A stretch of 64,000 nucleotides of DNA from an uncultured delta proteobacterium (GTDB lineage: Bacteria > Myxococcota_A > UBA9160 > JAFDET01): assembly GCA_947259215.1 (NCBI GenBank), contig CAMYLJ010000022.1:1-64000 (forward strand), given 5' to 3'. Position 1 is the first letter of the stretch. Each line of letters starts with the position of its first letter. The position numbers and the translations under genes are program-made. Shown here piece by piece: positions 13,800-21,658 of the stretch. The notes under the pieces were generated by a model, which worked only from the letters and a program-made list of their open reading frames with translations, made no database searches and was not told the origin of the DNA.

Positions 13800-14279
13800 G
13801 TGAGCACTGCGTCCCTCTGCATCGGGCTCGCAGGAGCCGGGCTGCTCTTCGCCGCGGGAGCGAGCGCGAACGGAACGGCCGCCCGTGCGCCGGTCCCCTT
13901 CGGCGACCCGTGCGCGGCCCTGGCGGCGCTGAGCCCCTCCGCGTCGCGGGAGGACGCGAACGCGCGCGAAGCCGAGCGCTGGGTCTCGGCTCGCGTCAGC
14001 GAGGCCATCGAGCGCCTCGTGACCGCGCGCGGGCTGGCGGCACTCGCGCCCGCCTCGAAGCGCGAGCGAGCGGAGGACCTCGTCAACGATCTCTACGCCC
14101 GGGACGCGCGCCTGTGGCTGGCTACCAAGCAGGCGATCTGCGGCTGCGCCGTCCTGGCGCGCGATCCGCCGCCCTCGTGCGCCGATCTCGCTCGCGAGGG
14201 GCGGCGCGCCCTGTGCGAAGGCACGGGCCCCCGCGGCGGTCGCGGGATCGACGTCTGCCGCCTCACGCGAGGAAGCTAG
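13800..14279 (+). CDS. Exported Ala/Arg-rich protein of unknown function
   Basis: 159 aa from GTG 13800. Signal peptide SLCIGLAGAGLLFAAGASA. The mature part is helical and charged (EDANAREAERWVSARVSEAI) with six cysteines, including CGCAVLARDPPPSCADLARE in the C-terminal third and a final DVCRL, so a disulfide-stapled periplasmic domain is likely. No family recognised. Confidence 0.55.
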   Translation: MSTASLCIGLAGAGLLFAAGASANGTAARAPVPFGDPCAALAALSPSASREDANAREAERWVSARVSEAIERLVTARGLAALAPASKRERAEDLVNDLYARDARLWLATKQAICGCAVLARDPPPSCADLAREGRRALCEGTGPRGGRGIDVCRLTRGS

Positions 14280-14382
14280 TGCCGGCCTTTCCCGCCCTCA
14301 GGCGTACAACGGAGACGGACGATACGTCGGTCGTGCAGCTCCGTTCCATCCAGCCCGCCCGGCCCCACGCGGGGCGCATTCC

Positions 14383-14499
14383 GTGACCGAGCTGCTCCTG
14401 GAGAGCGCCTGGATCCTGCTCTTCACGGTTCCCGGCGTCGCGCTCGTGATCAAGTTCGCGGTCGAGCGCTGGCGGCGCGGATCCGACTCCGGCCCCTGA
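14383..14499 (+). CDS. 38-residue single-pass membrane protein
   Basis: GTG 14383 to TGA 14499. One hydrophobic helix (SAWILLFTVPGVALVIKFAV) followed by a basic tail (ERWRRGSDSGP), the usual Nout/positive-inside pattern of small bacterial membrane proteins. It fills the space between two genes in the same direction. Evidence is composition and position only. Confidence 0.4.
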   Translation: MTELLLESAWILLFTVPGVALVIKFAVERWRRGSDSGP

Positions 14500-14531
14500 G
14501 GTACCTTCCCGGGTAGACGGGGAGGCTCCAC

Positions 14532-15164
14532 GTGCCGCCTGTCCAGGCAAGCGACCCGCTCGTGCTCCACGCGCTAGGGGAAGACGACGGCGGAGCGGCC
14601 GCGGACGTGCTGGCGGAAGCGTTCGCCGCGGACCCGACCTTGCGCTGGTGCTTCGAGGCGGACGAGCCCGGGTTCGCGGACCGCCTGCGGGCGTACGTGA
14701 GGATCGGCCACCGCTGGCACACCGCGCAGGGCCACCCTGCCCACGGCGCGCGCGCCGGCCGGGAGCTGGTGGCGGCGCTGTACGTGGCGCTGCCGGAGGC
14801 GCCCACGCCGCTCGCCCTGGGCGACCTCGAGGCGGAGCTGGCGGCGGCCTGCGGCCCGCGCGCCGCGGGGCGCTTCGCCCGCTACAACCAGGCCGTGGAG
14901 GAGGCGACGCCCGAGGGGCGTTTCCACGTGCTCGCCCTGCTGGGCGTGCGGCCGGCCTGGCAGGGACGGGGCGTCGGCTCGCGGCTCATCGACTGGACCG
15001 CGGAGCTCTGCGACGCCGACCCGGGCTCCGGGGGCGTCGTCCTCGACACGGGCAGCGACGCCAACGTGCGCTTCTATGCCCGCCACGGCTACCGGCCGGT
15101 GGCCGCAGTGGAGATCGGGCCGCTCCGCGAGCACGTCCTGCTGCGGGACGCGCGCCGCGACTGA
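14532..15164 (+). CDS. GNAT acetyltransferase
   Basis: 210 aa from GTG 14532. LRWCFEADEPGFADRLRAYV in the N-terminal half and LLGVRPAWQGRGVGSRLIDW (Q-G-R-G-V-G) as acetyl-CoA loop, then LDTGSDANVRFYARHGYRPV. This arrangement matches the GNAT subgroup with an extended N-terminal helical part found with streptomycete and mycobacterial enzymes. Acceptor unknown. Confidence 0.85.
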   Translation: MPPVQASDPLVLHALGEDDGGAAADVLAEAFAADPTLRWCFEADEPGFADRLRAYVRIGHRWHTAQGHPAHGARAGRELVAALYVALPEAPTPLALGDLEAELAAACGPRAAGRFARYNQAVEEATPEGRFHVLALLGVRPAWQGRGVGSRLIDWTAELCDADPGSGGVVLDTGSDANVRFYARHGYRPVAAVEIGPLREHVLLRDARRD

Positions 15165-15278
15165 GCCGTGCTGCCTTCCCGCGTCTACCCATTGGGGAAT
15201 CGCGCAGCCGCGCTCGAGCACGTAGGCTCCGCGGCATGACGACCCTCGTCCTCCCCGCGGCCATTCATCTTCGGCGTC

Positions 15279-15605
15279 ATGGGCGCGGTGGGCCTGGCGC
15301 GACCGGAGCGCATTCCCGCCCTCTTCGGCACGCACTCCCTGACGCTGGCTGGGCGCAACGAGGTACGGGCCGTGTACGGCGGCTTCGGGGTCGTCTGCGC
15401 CGGCCTGCTGCTCTGGGCGCTCGCGCGACCCGGAGAGCGGGGCGCCGTCTTCCTCTCGCTCGGAGTGGCGCTCTGGGGGATGGCGCTCGGCCGCCTCGTC
15501 TCGCTGGCGCTCGACCGCCGCGCCAGCGGCGCGGTCTGGCTGGCGCTCGCGGGCGAGCTGGCCCTCGGCGCCTGCCTCGCCGGCGCCTGGGCGCGATCCG
15601 GCTGA
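15279..15605 (+). CDS. DUF4345 membrane protein, start probably frameshifted
   Basis: 108 aa as read from ATG 15279. GAVGLARPERIPALFGTHSL, then AGRNEVRAVYGGFGVVCAGL and two further helices match DUF4345. The expected first helix is incomplete: in this frame a TGA lies at 15237, while ATG 15236 in another frame opens MTTLVLPAA. Dropping one base near 15260-15263 would join them into MTTLVLPAA-FIFGVMGAVG, a normal DUF4345 beginning. Either a real frameshift or a one-base sequence error. A fused DUF4345 copy is at 21659-22420. Confidence 0.7.
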   Translation: MGAVGLARPERIPALFGTHSLTLAGRNEVRAVYGGFGVVCAGLLLWALARPGERGAVFLSLGVALWGMALGRLVSLALDRRASGAVWLALAGELALGACLAGAWARSG

Positions 15606-15629
15606 GCCCGCCCGCGCGCCGGCTAGCTG

Positions 15630-15694
15630 ACGGAGCCCGAAGGGCTCCGTTTGCGGCGCAGGCCGACCCAAGACTTCGTCTTGGGTCGGCCTGC
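15630..15694. terminator. Tandem hairpins, likely bidirectional terminator
   Basis: A 9-bp stem with GAA loop (15630-15650, followed by TT) and a perfect 17-bp stem with TTC loop (15658-15674 with 15678-15694). They lie between convergent genes, and the second hairpin touches the stop codon of the minus-strand gene. Confidence 0.75.
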
Positions 15695-15954
15695 TAGGCG
15701 ACCTCGGGCGGAATCTCGAGCGCGTGGCGGGAGCACCAGACGAGATCGCCCTCCTGATAGATCCGCTCCACCAGCGCCTCGCCCAGCGACTCCGGCGCCA
15801 GGAAGCGCAGGCGTCGCTGTGCCGGCTCGACGATGCAGCTCGCGATCCGGGGATCGTCGTTGATGCGCGCGAACGCACGCTGAGTGCTGTCCGGTCGTTG
15901 CAGGAGCACCAGGTAGAGACGCACGGCGAGAGCCTCCACCTCACAGCTCTGCAA
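15694..15954 (-). CDS. Small protein of unknown function
   Basis: 86 aa, apparently starting at TTG 15954; GTG codons 5 and 11 residues in are alternatives. Sequence VRLYLVLLQRPDSTQRAFAR then ASCIVEPAQRRLRFLAPESL; acidic/basic mix, no membrane segment or known motif. Coding potential is supported by its own terminator and lack of any competing frame. Confidence 0.45.
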   Translation of the reverse strand: MQSCEVEALAVRLYLVLLQRPDSTQRAFARINDDPRIASCIVEPAQRRLRFLAPESLGEALVERIYQEGDLVWCSRHALEIPPEVA

Positions 15955-16103
15955 GTTCCACGCCTGCCATGAGCCGCGCTCGCGCCCCGCGGGCAGTTCG
16001 CGTGCCGTGATCCTGGGCAGGGCGCTCGTGACGTAGGCAGCAAAACCAGGGATACCTCAGGGGCGCCATTCGCAGGTCCGCGGTGTGCGATAGCCTCCGT
16101 GGC

Positions 16104-16466
16104 ATGCGGTGGGTTGCGTGGTTCGTCATCGCGGCCGCGGCCGGGATCAGCCTGACCGCGAGCCTGGGCCATGCGTCCCGGTACCTGAAGTACATCCCGG
16201 GCGGGCACACCGGGGGGCATCTCCTGGTGACGTTGGTGCTCTCGCTGGCCGCCAACCTGGGCTTCGCGGACTCGGTCGTACGAGAGCGTCGCCTGGGCAT
16301 CCCCGGGGTCACCGCACTGGTGCTCGGCGTCGTCACCCTCGAGGAGCTCTCCCAGCGCTGGATCTCCACCCGGGCGGTGCAGACCGAGGACCTGCTCGCC
16401 AACACGGCGGGCATCCTCACTGGAGCCCTCGTAGCGTGGTGGCTGCGCTCGCGACGCGAGCGCTAG
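16104..16466 (+). CDS. VanZ-like membrane protein
   Basis: 120 aa from ATG 16104 (a GTG 21 bases earlier is possible). Four hydrophobic helices. GGHTGGHLLVTLVLSLAAN and the late TLEELSQRWISTRAVQTEDL followed by LANTAGILTGALV match the VanZ-like layout (acidic E...Q in one helix, then D-x-x-x-N-x-x-G). VanZ proteins give low-level teicoplanin or lipopeptide tolerance; distant relatives have no known role. The 3' end overlaps the convergent cysE by 4 bases. Confidence 0.65.
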   Translation: MRWVAWFVIAAAAGISLTASLGHASRYLKYIPGGHTGGHLLVTLVLSLAANLGFADSVVRERRLGIPGVTALVLGVVTLEELSQRWISTRAVQTEDLLANTAGILTGALVAWWLRSRRER

Positions 16467-17251
16467 ATGCTGTAGTCGAGCGGCAGGCTCTGGTCCATGT
16501 CGAGGGCGGGCAGCTCCGTGCGGGCGCGCCCCACGACCCGCGCCGGCACGCCCGCCACGGTGGTGTGGGGCGGCACATCGTCGAGGACGACGCTGCCCGC
16601 GCCCACCTTGGCGCCCTCCCCCACCTCCACGTTGCCCAGGATCTTGGCGCCGGCGCAGAGCAACACGCCGTGCCGGATCTTGGGATGCCGGTCACCCGAC
16701 TCCTTCCCCGTGCCGCCGAGCGTCACTTCGTGCAGCATGGAGACGTCGTCCTCGACCACGGCCGTCTCGCCGACCACCACGCTCGTGGCGTGATCGATGA
16801 AGATGCCGCGGCCAAAGCGCGCTGCGGGATGGATGTCGATCCCGAAGGCCTCGGACATGCGCGACTGGAGCAGCAACGCCAGGCCGTGCCGATCGGCGGC
16901 CCACAGCCGATGCGCCGCGCGGTGCAGCGCGAGCCCGTGGTAGCCCTTGAAGTGCAGGAAGGGCTCGAGCTCCGAGCTGCACGCGGGGTTGCGCGCGACG
17001 ATCGCCACCAGGTCCGCCCGGAGCGCCGCGCTCACGTCGGCATCTCCGGTCAAGGTCTCCACCAGCACGGCGCGCGTGGCTTCCTGCGACAGGCTGCTGC
17101 ACGCGATCTTGCTGGCGACGAGGCCGGCCAGGGCCTCCTCGAGCCCCGCCGGGGCCAGTACCGACGCCTCGAGAAACGGACGCAAGACGGGCTCGCGCCC
17201 GGCCTCCTCTTCCGCCTGGCTGCGGATGCGGTCCCAGACCTCGTCGGGCAT
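16463..17251 (-). CDS. cysE: Serine O-acetyltransferase
   Basis: 262 aa. N-terminal helical domain (VWDRIRSQAEEEAG) and C-terminal left-handed beta-helix of hexapeptide repeats. Catalytic region FIDHATSVVVGETAVVEDDV with the His and Asp of the family, then LHEVTLGGTGKESGDRHPKI and GVPARVVG, are diagnostic. It transfers acetyl from acetyl-CoA to L-serine, the first step of cysteine synthesis; no cysK is adjacent. The ATG at 17251 gives the standard N-terminus. Confidence 0.93.
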   Translation of the reverse strand: MPDEVWDRIRSQAEEEAGREPVLRPFLEASVLAPAGLEEALAGLVASKIACSSLSQEATRAVLVETLTGDADVSAALRADLVAIVARNPACSSELEPFLHFKGYHGLALHRAAHRLWAADRHGLALLLQSRMSEAFGIDIHPAARFGRGIFIDHATSVVVGETAVVEDDVSMLHEVTLGGTGKESGDRHPKIRHGVLLCAGAKILGNVEVGEGAKVGAGSVVLDDVPPHTTVAGVPARVVGRARTELPALDMDQSLPLDYSI

Positions 17252-17318
17252 GCCCGAGAGCGTACGCCGGCGGCGGCACGGGTCAACGCCCGTGATAGCC
17301 TGTACGCCGGAGGCCGAC

Positions 17319-17591
17319 ATGGACAAGGCGCTGTTCGCAACCGTCTTCACCACGATCTTCCTGGCGGAGCTCGGCGACAAGACCCAGCTGGCCACCCTGC
17401 TCTACGCGGCAGACGTGGACCACCCGAAGGGAACGGTCTTCTGCGCCGCGGCTCTGGCCCTGGTCCTGACCTCGGCCCTGGGCGTGCTCGCGGGCGGCTG
17501 GATCTCCCAGCACGTGAGCCCGAGGCTGCTCTCGACGGTGGCCGGGCTCGGGTTCGTCGCCATCGGAGTCTGGACCCTCACCCGCGCCTGA
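17319..17591 (+). CDS. UPF0016/GDT1-type cation transporter (single repeat)
   Basis: 90 aa, three helices. FLAELGDKTQLATLLYA is the E-x-G-D-K-T/S motif of the UPF0016 (TMEM165/Gdt1, MneA) family, which exchange Mn2+/Ca2+ for protons. The usual protein has two such repeats; this one has only one, so it would work as a homodimer or with a second half not seen here. Divergent from cysE. Confidence 0.85.
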   Translation: MDKALFATVFTTIFLAELGDKTQLATLLYAADVDHPKGTVFCAAALALVLTSALGVLAGGWISQHVSPRLLSTVAGLGFVAIGVWTLTRA

Positions 17592-17630
17592 GCCGTTCCA
17601 GCCACCCGCCCCCGCCGGAGGCCATGCCCC

Positions 17631-17975
17631 GTGAAGATCGTGCTGTCCTTGGTCTGGGTCGCGCTGGCGATCGCCTTCGCCCACGCGGGCCGGCAGTTCG
17701 CAACGGACGCCGACGCGCCGCTTCCCGTCTTCGAGGCCGAGAGCCCGCGCTTCAGCCTGGAGGGCGAGAGCTTCCACTTCGAGCTGGAGTTGGAGGACAC
17801 GCCACTGGCCGAGCCCTTCCGCAAGCGCGAGGCGGAGGTGCAGGTTTACCTCCAGGAAGTGGCCGCGGCGCGGCGCCGCGCGAGCCGCCGGGCCAGCTGG
17901 ATCTGCACGGGCGGCGCGCTGGCCTCGCTGGCGGGCCTGGCCCTCGTCTGGCGACGGGCGCCAGGCCGCGCCTGA
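17631..17975 (+). CDS. Membrane protein of unknown function, two helices
   Basis: 114 aa from GTG 17631. An N-terminal helix or signal (VLSLVWVALAIAFAHAG), a charged acidic middle (FEAESPRFSLEGESFHFELE), a coiled-coil-like stretch (REAEVQVYLQEVAAARRRAS), and a C-terminal helix (WICTGGALASLAGLALVW). No family recognised. Confidence 0.5.
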   Translation: MKIVLSLVWVALAIAFAHAGRQFATDADAPLPVFEAESPRFSLEGESFHFELELEDTPLAEPFRKREAEVQVYLQEVAAARRRASRRASWICTGGALASLAGLALVWRRAPGRA

Positions 17976-18020
17976 GATTCAAGTCGCAGCGTCGAGCTTC
18001 CGATCCCGGAGACAGCCCCC

Positions 18021-18380
18021 GTGACGAGGACGGATCGCATGCAGACCCTCGTGAGCGAGATGCGCTCCCTGACGGTCCAACGGCGCGGGCTGTTGCTGGA
18101 ATGGGCCTTCGTGGTGGCGGGAGCGGTCGTGCTGGCCGTGCTGGCGCCGGTGGCCGAGGGCGCCGCCCGCGAGGTCCGGGTGCTCTTCGCGGCGGCGGTG
18201 GCGCTCTTCTCGCTCGCCGCGGTGCGCGCGGTGGCGGCGACGGTGGAGCTCGTGCACCGCGAGTGTCCGCGCTGCGCCCGCAACTTCTTCGGCCTCACGC
18301 GTGGCGTGCCGCTGCCGGCGCGGCGCACCTGCGCCCATTGCGGCCTGCGCATCGACGCTCCGCCCCGCGGCGCGCGCTGA
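18021..18380 (+). CDS. Membrane protein with C-terminal zinc ribbon
   Basis: 119 aa from GTG 18021. Two TM helices (about residues 29-47 and 56-76) precede a zinc ribbon: CPRCARNFFG and CAHCGLRID give two C-x-x-C knuckles. The ribbon would face the cytoplasm. Function unknown; the layout recalls small membrane-anchored rubredoxin-like sensors. Confidence 0.6.
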   Translation: MTRTDRMQTLVSEMRSLTVQRRGLLLEWAFVVAGAVVLAVLAPVAEGAAREVRVLFAAAVALFSLAAVRAVAATVELVHRECPRCARNFFGLTRGVPLPARRTCAHCGLRIDAPPRGAR

Positions 18381-18448
18381 GCGCTCAACGCGGACCGCCG
18401 GGGGCAACGCAGGGAGCCTCGTGATAGGCTGACTGCGGAGGAACCCCC

Positions 18449-18892
18449 ATGTCGCTGGCCATGACCCGAGACGAGCGCGAGGCATTTCTCGCCGACCTCC
18501 ACATCGGCGTCGTGAGCATCCCGGACCCGGAGCGAGGTCCGCTCACCTGCCCCATCTGGTACGCCTACGAGCCCGGCGGCGAAGTCCAGTTCGTCACCGG
18601 CGCGACCTCCCGCAAGGCGGCGTTGCTGCGCGGCGCCGGGCGCGCGAGCTTCCTGGTCCAGAGCGAGGAGCTGCCGTACCGCTACGTCAGCGTCGAGGGA
18701 CCCGTCAGCCTGGCCAGCGCGGATCTCGACAAGCACCTGCGTCCCATCACCCGCCGCTATCTGGGCGAGGAAGGGGCCGACGCCTACCTGGAGGCGACCC
18801 GCGACGAGCGCGCCGAGGGGGACCTCGTCGTGCACCTGCGGCCCGAGCGCTGGCTGACGGTCGACTACCGCAAGCAGTTCGAAGCGCCCTAG
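18449..18892 (+). CDS. Split-barrel flavin/F420-binding protein (pyridoxamine-phosphate-oxidase family)
   Basis: 147 aa. RDEREAFLADLHIGVVSIPD at the start, GPLTCPIWYAYEPGGEVQF strand pair, FVTGATSRKAALLRGAGRAS (cofactor-phosphate contact) and YRYVSVEGPVSLASADL. These are the marks of the flavin/deazaflavin oxidoreductase split barrel. The F420-using branch is plausible because the genome carries an F420:NADPH reductase at 50215, but the cofactor cannot be read from sequence alone. Confidence 0.8.
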   Translation: MSLAMTRDEREAFLADLHIGVVSIPDPERGPLTCPIWYAYEPGGEVQFVTGATSRKAALLRGAGRASFLVQSEELPYRYVSVEGPVSLASADLDKHLRPITRRYLGEEGADAYLEATRDERAEGDLVVHLRPERWLTVDYRKQFEAP

Positions 18893-19036
18893 GCGACGTG
18901 CCGTCGGACGCCGGGCCGCCCGCTCCCCAGCGCGTTCGCCACGAGCGCGTCCCGGACTGACCGGCCTTCATGCGGCTCTGGGGCGCGTCGCGCTGAGCGC
19001 GTCACGACGCGGGGGGCGTGGTACCCTCCGCGCCCC

Positions 19037-19981
19037 GTGCTTCGTCCCATCGCGATCCTCGTGGCGCTCGTCGCTGCGCTCTGCGGCGGCGGCGCGCGAG
19101 CGGCGGAGCCGCCGTCCGCGCCCACCCCGATCCCCGGCACCCGCGTGGCGCTGCCGGTGCCGCCCGGCTTCACCCTGGCGACGGGCTTCCCCGGCCTGAT
19201 GTCCCCGGACGCGGGCGCGTCCATCGTGGTGGCCGAGCTGCCCGGCCCCTTCGAGGCCGTGCAGGAGGGCTTCAGCAAGGAGCGGCTGGCTGCGCGGGGT
19301 ATCGCGCTCGGGCCCAGCGAAGAGGTCGAGGTGAGCGGGCAGCCCGGCCGGCTGCTCCACGCGACCCAGAACGTGCAAGGGAACGCCTACCGCAAGTGGA
19401 TCCTCGTGTTCGGCAACGACAGCGCGACGGTCTCGATCACGGCCAATCTGCCCCAGATCCTGGAGAAGGATCTCGGCCCGGCGCTGGTGTCCGCGATGCT
19501 GGCAACCCGCTGGGATCCGACGCGCGCCCGCGATCTCACCGCGGGGCTGGGGTTCCAGGTGGCGGAGAGCGAGCACCTGAAGGTCAGCCAGCGAATCGCC
19601 AACGGGCTGATTCTCGAGCCAGCGGGAGGCGGCCGCGACCCCGACCAGCCCTTCCTGGTGGTGGCTCCGTCGGTCAGCGCCACCGAGATCACGGACCTGG
19701 CGGTCTTCGCCAAGTCGCGCCTGACCCAGATGCGCTCGATCCAGGAGCACGAGCTGTTGAGCGAGCGTCCGCTGGTGGTCGATGGCATGCCCGCCCACGA
19801 GCTCGTGGCCAAGGGTGTCGATGGCCGCAACGGCGCCATCGTGATCGTATACCAGGCCATCGCCTACGACGGCGCCACCTACTTCCTGCTCCAGGGCTTC
19901 TCGCCGCAGAAGGGAAGCGACGTCTACGTCCCCGAGTTCCGGACCATCGCCGAGAGCCTGAAGCGCGACGCCGGCCCGTGA
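19037..19981 (+). CDS. Exported protein of unknown function
   Basis: 314 aa from GTG 19037. Signal peptide IAILVALVAALCGGGARA. Two similar halves seem present, each with a TR-x-VALPVPPGF/AGLGFQVAESEHLKVS beginning and an ISITA-type strand, suggesting a duplicated alpha/beta domain. PVPPGFTLATGFPGLMSPDA resembles the mature start of uncharacterised periplasmic proteins of deltaproteobacteria. Translationally coupled (GTGA overlap) to the next gene. Confidence 0.6.
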   Translation: MLRPIAILVALVAALCGGGARAAEPPSAPTPIPGTRVALPVPPGFTLATGFPGLMSPDAGASIVVAELPGPFEAVQEGFSKERLAARGIALGPSEEVEVSGQPGRLLHATQNVQGNAYRKWILVFGNDSATVSITANLPQILEKDLGPALVSAMLATRWDPTRARDLTAGLGFQVAESEHLKVSQRIANGLILEPAGGGRDPDQPFLVVAPSVSATEITDLAVFAKSRLTQMRSIQEHELLSERPLVVDGMPAHELVAKGVDGRNGAIVIVYQAIAYDGATYFLLQGFSPQKGSDVYVPEFRTIAESLKRDAGP

Positions 19982-20373
19982 GCGGCCTCGTCACGCACCG
20001 CGGCGGCTGTCACTGCGGGCGCGTGCGCTTCGAGATGGACGCGCCCGCGCGCGTCGAGGTGGACGCCTGCAACTGCTCGATCTGCGACCGGCTGGGGTAC
20101 CTGCACCTGATCGTCCCCGCCCGCCGCTTCCGGCTGCTGTCGGGGAGCGACGACCTCCAGAGCTACACCTTCGGCAGCGGCACGGCGAAGCACAGCTTCT
20201 GTCGGGTCTGTGGCATCAAGGCGCACTACGTCCCGCGCTCGCATCCCGACGGCATCAGCGTGAACGCGCGCTGCCTCGACCCGGAAACGCTCGAGGAGCT
20301 CGCGCTGCGGAGCACCTTCGACGGGCGCCACTGGGAAGAGCACGTCCACGAGCTGGGGCCGCTGGACGAATGA
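19978..20373 (+). CDS. GFA-family zinc protein
   Basis: 131 aa; GTG 19978 overlaps the preceding stop (GTGA). Zinc ligands are GGCHCGRVRF, CNCSICDRLG and FCRVCGIKAH. IKAHYVPRSHPDGISVNARC matches the CENP-V/GFA subgroup whose members act on thiol adducts of aldehydes. A second member is at 12918. Confidence 0.9.
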   Translation: MSGLVTHRGGCHCGRVRFEMDAPARVEVDACNCSICDRLGYLHLIVPARRFRLLSGSDDLQSYTFGSGTAKHSFCRVCGIKAHYVPRSHPDGISVNARCLDPETLEELALRSTFDGRHWEEHVHELGPLDE

Positions 20374-20404
20374 GGCCCGCGCAGGCCTGGGGTAGCGTCC
20401 GGAC

Positions 20405-20917
20405 GTGGACGGCCGCCTCGAGACCCTGCGCCTGCTGCTCACGCCCGTCGCGGAGACCGACCTGGCCGAGGTCCACGCCCTCTGGACCCATCCCGACATC
20501 CGCCGCCAGCTCTTCGACGACAGGGAGATGTCGGCCGACGAGGCGCGGGCGCTCCTCGACGCGAGCCGGGCGCACTTCGACGCGGGCGTTCCGGGCCTGT
20601 GGCTCGCCCGCGAACGCGAGGGCGGCAGCCTGGCGGGATTCGCCGGCTTCCTGAGCGGGGAGGGCGGACCTCCGAGTCTCGTCTACGGCACCCACCCGGA
20701 GCGCTGGGGACGCGGCTACGCCACCGAGGCCGCGCGCGCCGTACTCACCCACGCGCGCGAGACCCTGGGACTCCGCGAGCTGGTGGCCGACGTGGACGAG
20801 CCCAACACGGCCTCGCTGCGGGTGCTCGAGAAGCTCGGCTTTCGGCGCGTGCGCCGCGCCGTCGTGAACGGCCGGCCGCTCCTGTACTACGCGCTGCCGC
20901 CGGAGGGCCCGCCGTGA
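20405..20917 (+). CDS. GNAT acetyltransferase, RimJ/RimL-like
   Basis: 170 aa from GTG 20405. LETLRLLLTPVAETDLAEVH, then YGTHPERWGRGYATEAARAV (W-G-R-G-Y-A-T-E-A, the signature of ribosomal-protein and related N-acetyltransferases) and ADVDEPNTASLRVLEKLGF. The acceptor may be a protein N-terminus or small amine. Its end is convergent with the heme-binding gene. Confidence 0.88.
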   Translation: MDGRLETLRLLLTPVAETDLAEVHALWTHPDIRRQLFDDREMSADEARALLDASRAHFDAGVPGLWLAREREGGSLAGFAGFLSGEGGPPSLVYGTHPERWGRGYATEAARAVLTHARETLGLRELVADVDEPNTASLRVLEKLGFRRVRRAVVNGRPLLYYALPPEGPP

Positions 20918-20927
20918 TCGACGTTGC

Positions 20928-21356
20928 CTACTGCCGCGCTTCGCCCTCGGACCAGACGCGCAGCAGGCGCCGGTCGGCCTCGTCGAGCTCCGCCTCGGCG
21001 TGGAGCGGCAGGTAGAACCACGGGGGCATGTCGCCCTCCTCGACCTCTTCCCACATCTCCTCGCGCAGGTCCTCGCGCTCGTCGGCGTCGTAGCCCTGCC
21101 AGTCGGAGAGGTTCATGTGCTCGCGCGCCTCGTGGACGTCGTACACCACCAGCCACGACATCGGCGCCACCCAGGCGTACCAGGGCCAGCGCGTCTCGTG
21201 GGAGTGGCAGTCGTAGCAGGCGCGGCGCAGCACCTCGCGCACCTCGTCCGGGGCGTCCACCTCGGAGGCGACCGCGGGATTGCTGCGGGGCAGGGGAACG
21301 AGCTGCGCCAGCACGAAGGCGCCAGCGATGAAGAGCAGGATCCGGCGTCGCGTCAT
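20928..21356 (-). CDS. Exported heme-binding domain protein
   Basis: 142 aa; ATG 21356 gives a signal anchor (RILLFIAGAFVLAQLVPL). Haem_bd family: ACYDCHSHETRWPWYAWVAP contains a single C-x-x-C-H, followed by SWLVVYDVHEAREHMNLSDW and a MPPWFYLPLHAEA end. Such proteins are periplasmic c-type cytochromes of unknown partner. It needs cytochrome c maturation; none is in the window. Confidence 0.88.
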   Translation of the reverse strand: MTRRRILLFIAGAFVLAQLVPLPRSNPAVASEVDAPDEVREVLRRACYDCHSHETRWPWYAWVAPMSWLVVYDVHEAREHMNLSDWQGYDADEREDLREEMWEEVEEGDMPPWFYLPLHAEAELDEADRRLLRVWSEGEARQ

Positions 21357-21413
21357 CGGTTCTCCTCCCGGTCGTTGCCGGGCCCGCGCACGCGTAGCAC
21401 ACTTCCCAGGAGC

Positions 21414-21626
21414 ATGATCGACAGCGACCGCCAACCCGGCTTGATGGCCCGGCTGCTCGGGCGACCCATCATCACCGCGGTGATGATCGCCTGCACGCTC
21501 GGCGGCGCATGGCTCAGCCACCTGCTCCTGGCGGAAGCCGTCTCCCCGCTGCGCGCCGTCCTGGGAGGCGCCGTCGCCGGCGTGGGCTGCGGCCTCCTCG
21601 TCACCTTCACGAAGCTCGCGGACTGA
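21414..21626 (+). CDS. Small two-helix membrane protein
   Basis: 70 aa from ATG 21414, preceded by CCCAGGAGC. Two hydrophobic helices (PIITAVMIACTLGGAWLSHL and AVLGGAVAGVGCGLLVTF). Unknown function; divergent from the heme-binding gene and 32 bases ahead of the VOC-DUF4345 fusion. Confidence 0.55.
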   Translation: MIDSDRQPGLMARLLGRPIITAVMIACTLGGAWLSHLLLAEAVSPLRAVLGGAVAGVGCGLLVTFTKLAD

Positions 21627-21658
21627 CGTGGGGCTCGCCGCCCGCTGAGGGGGTGCCG

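Noticed and set aside
14574-16220. 548-codon minus-strand open frame
   Set aside because: Crosses GNAT, DUF4345 and the terminator; no motif.
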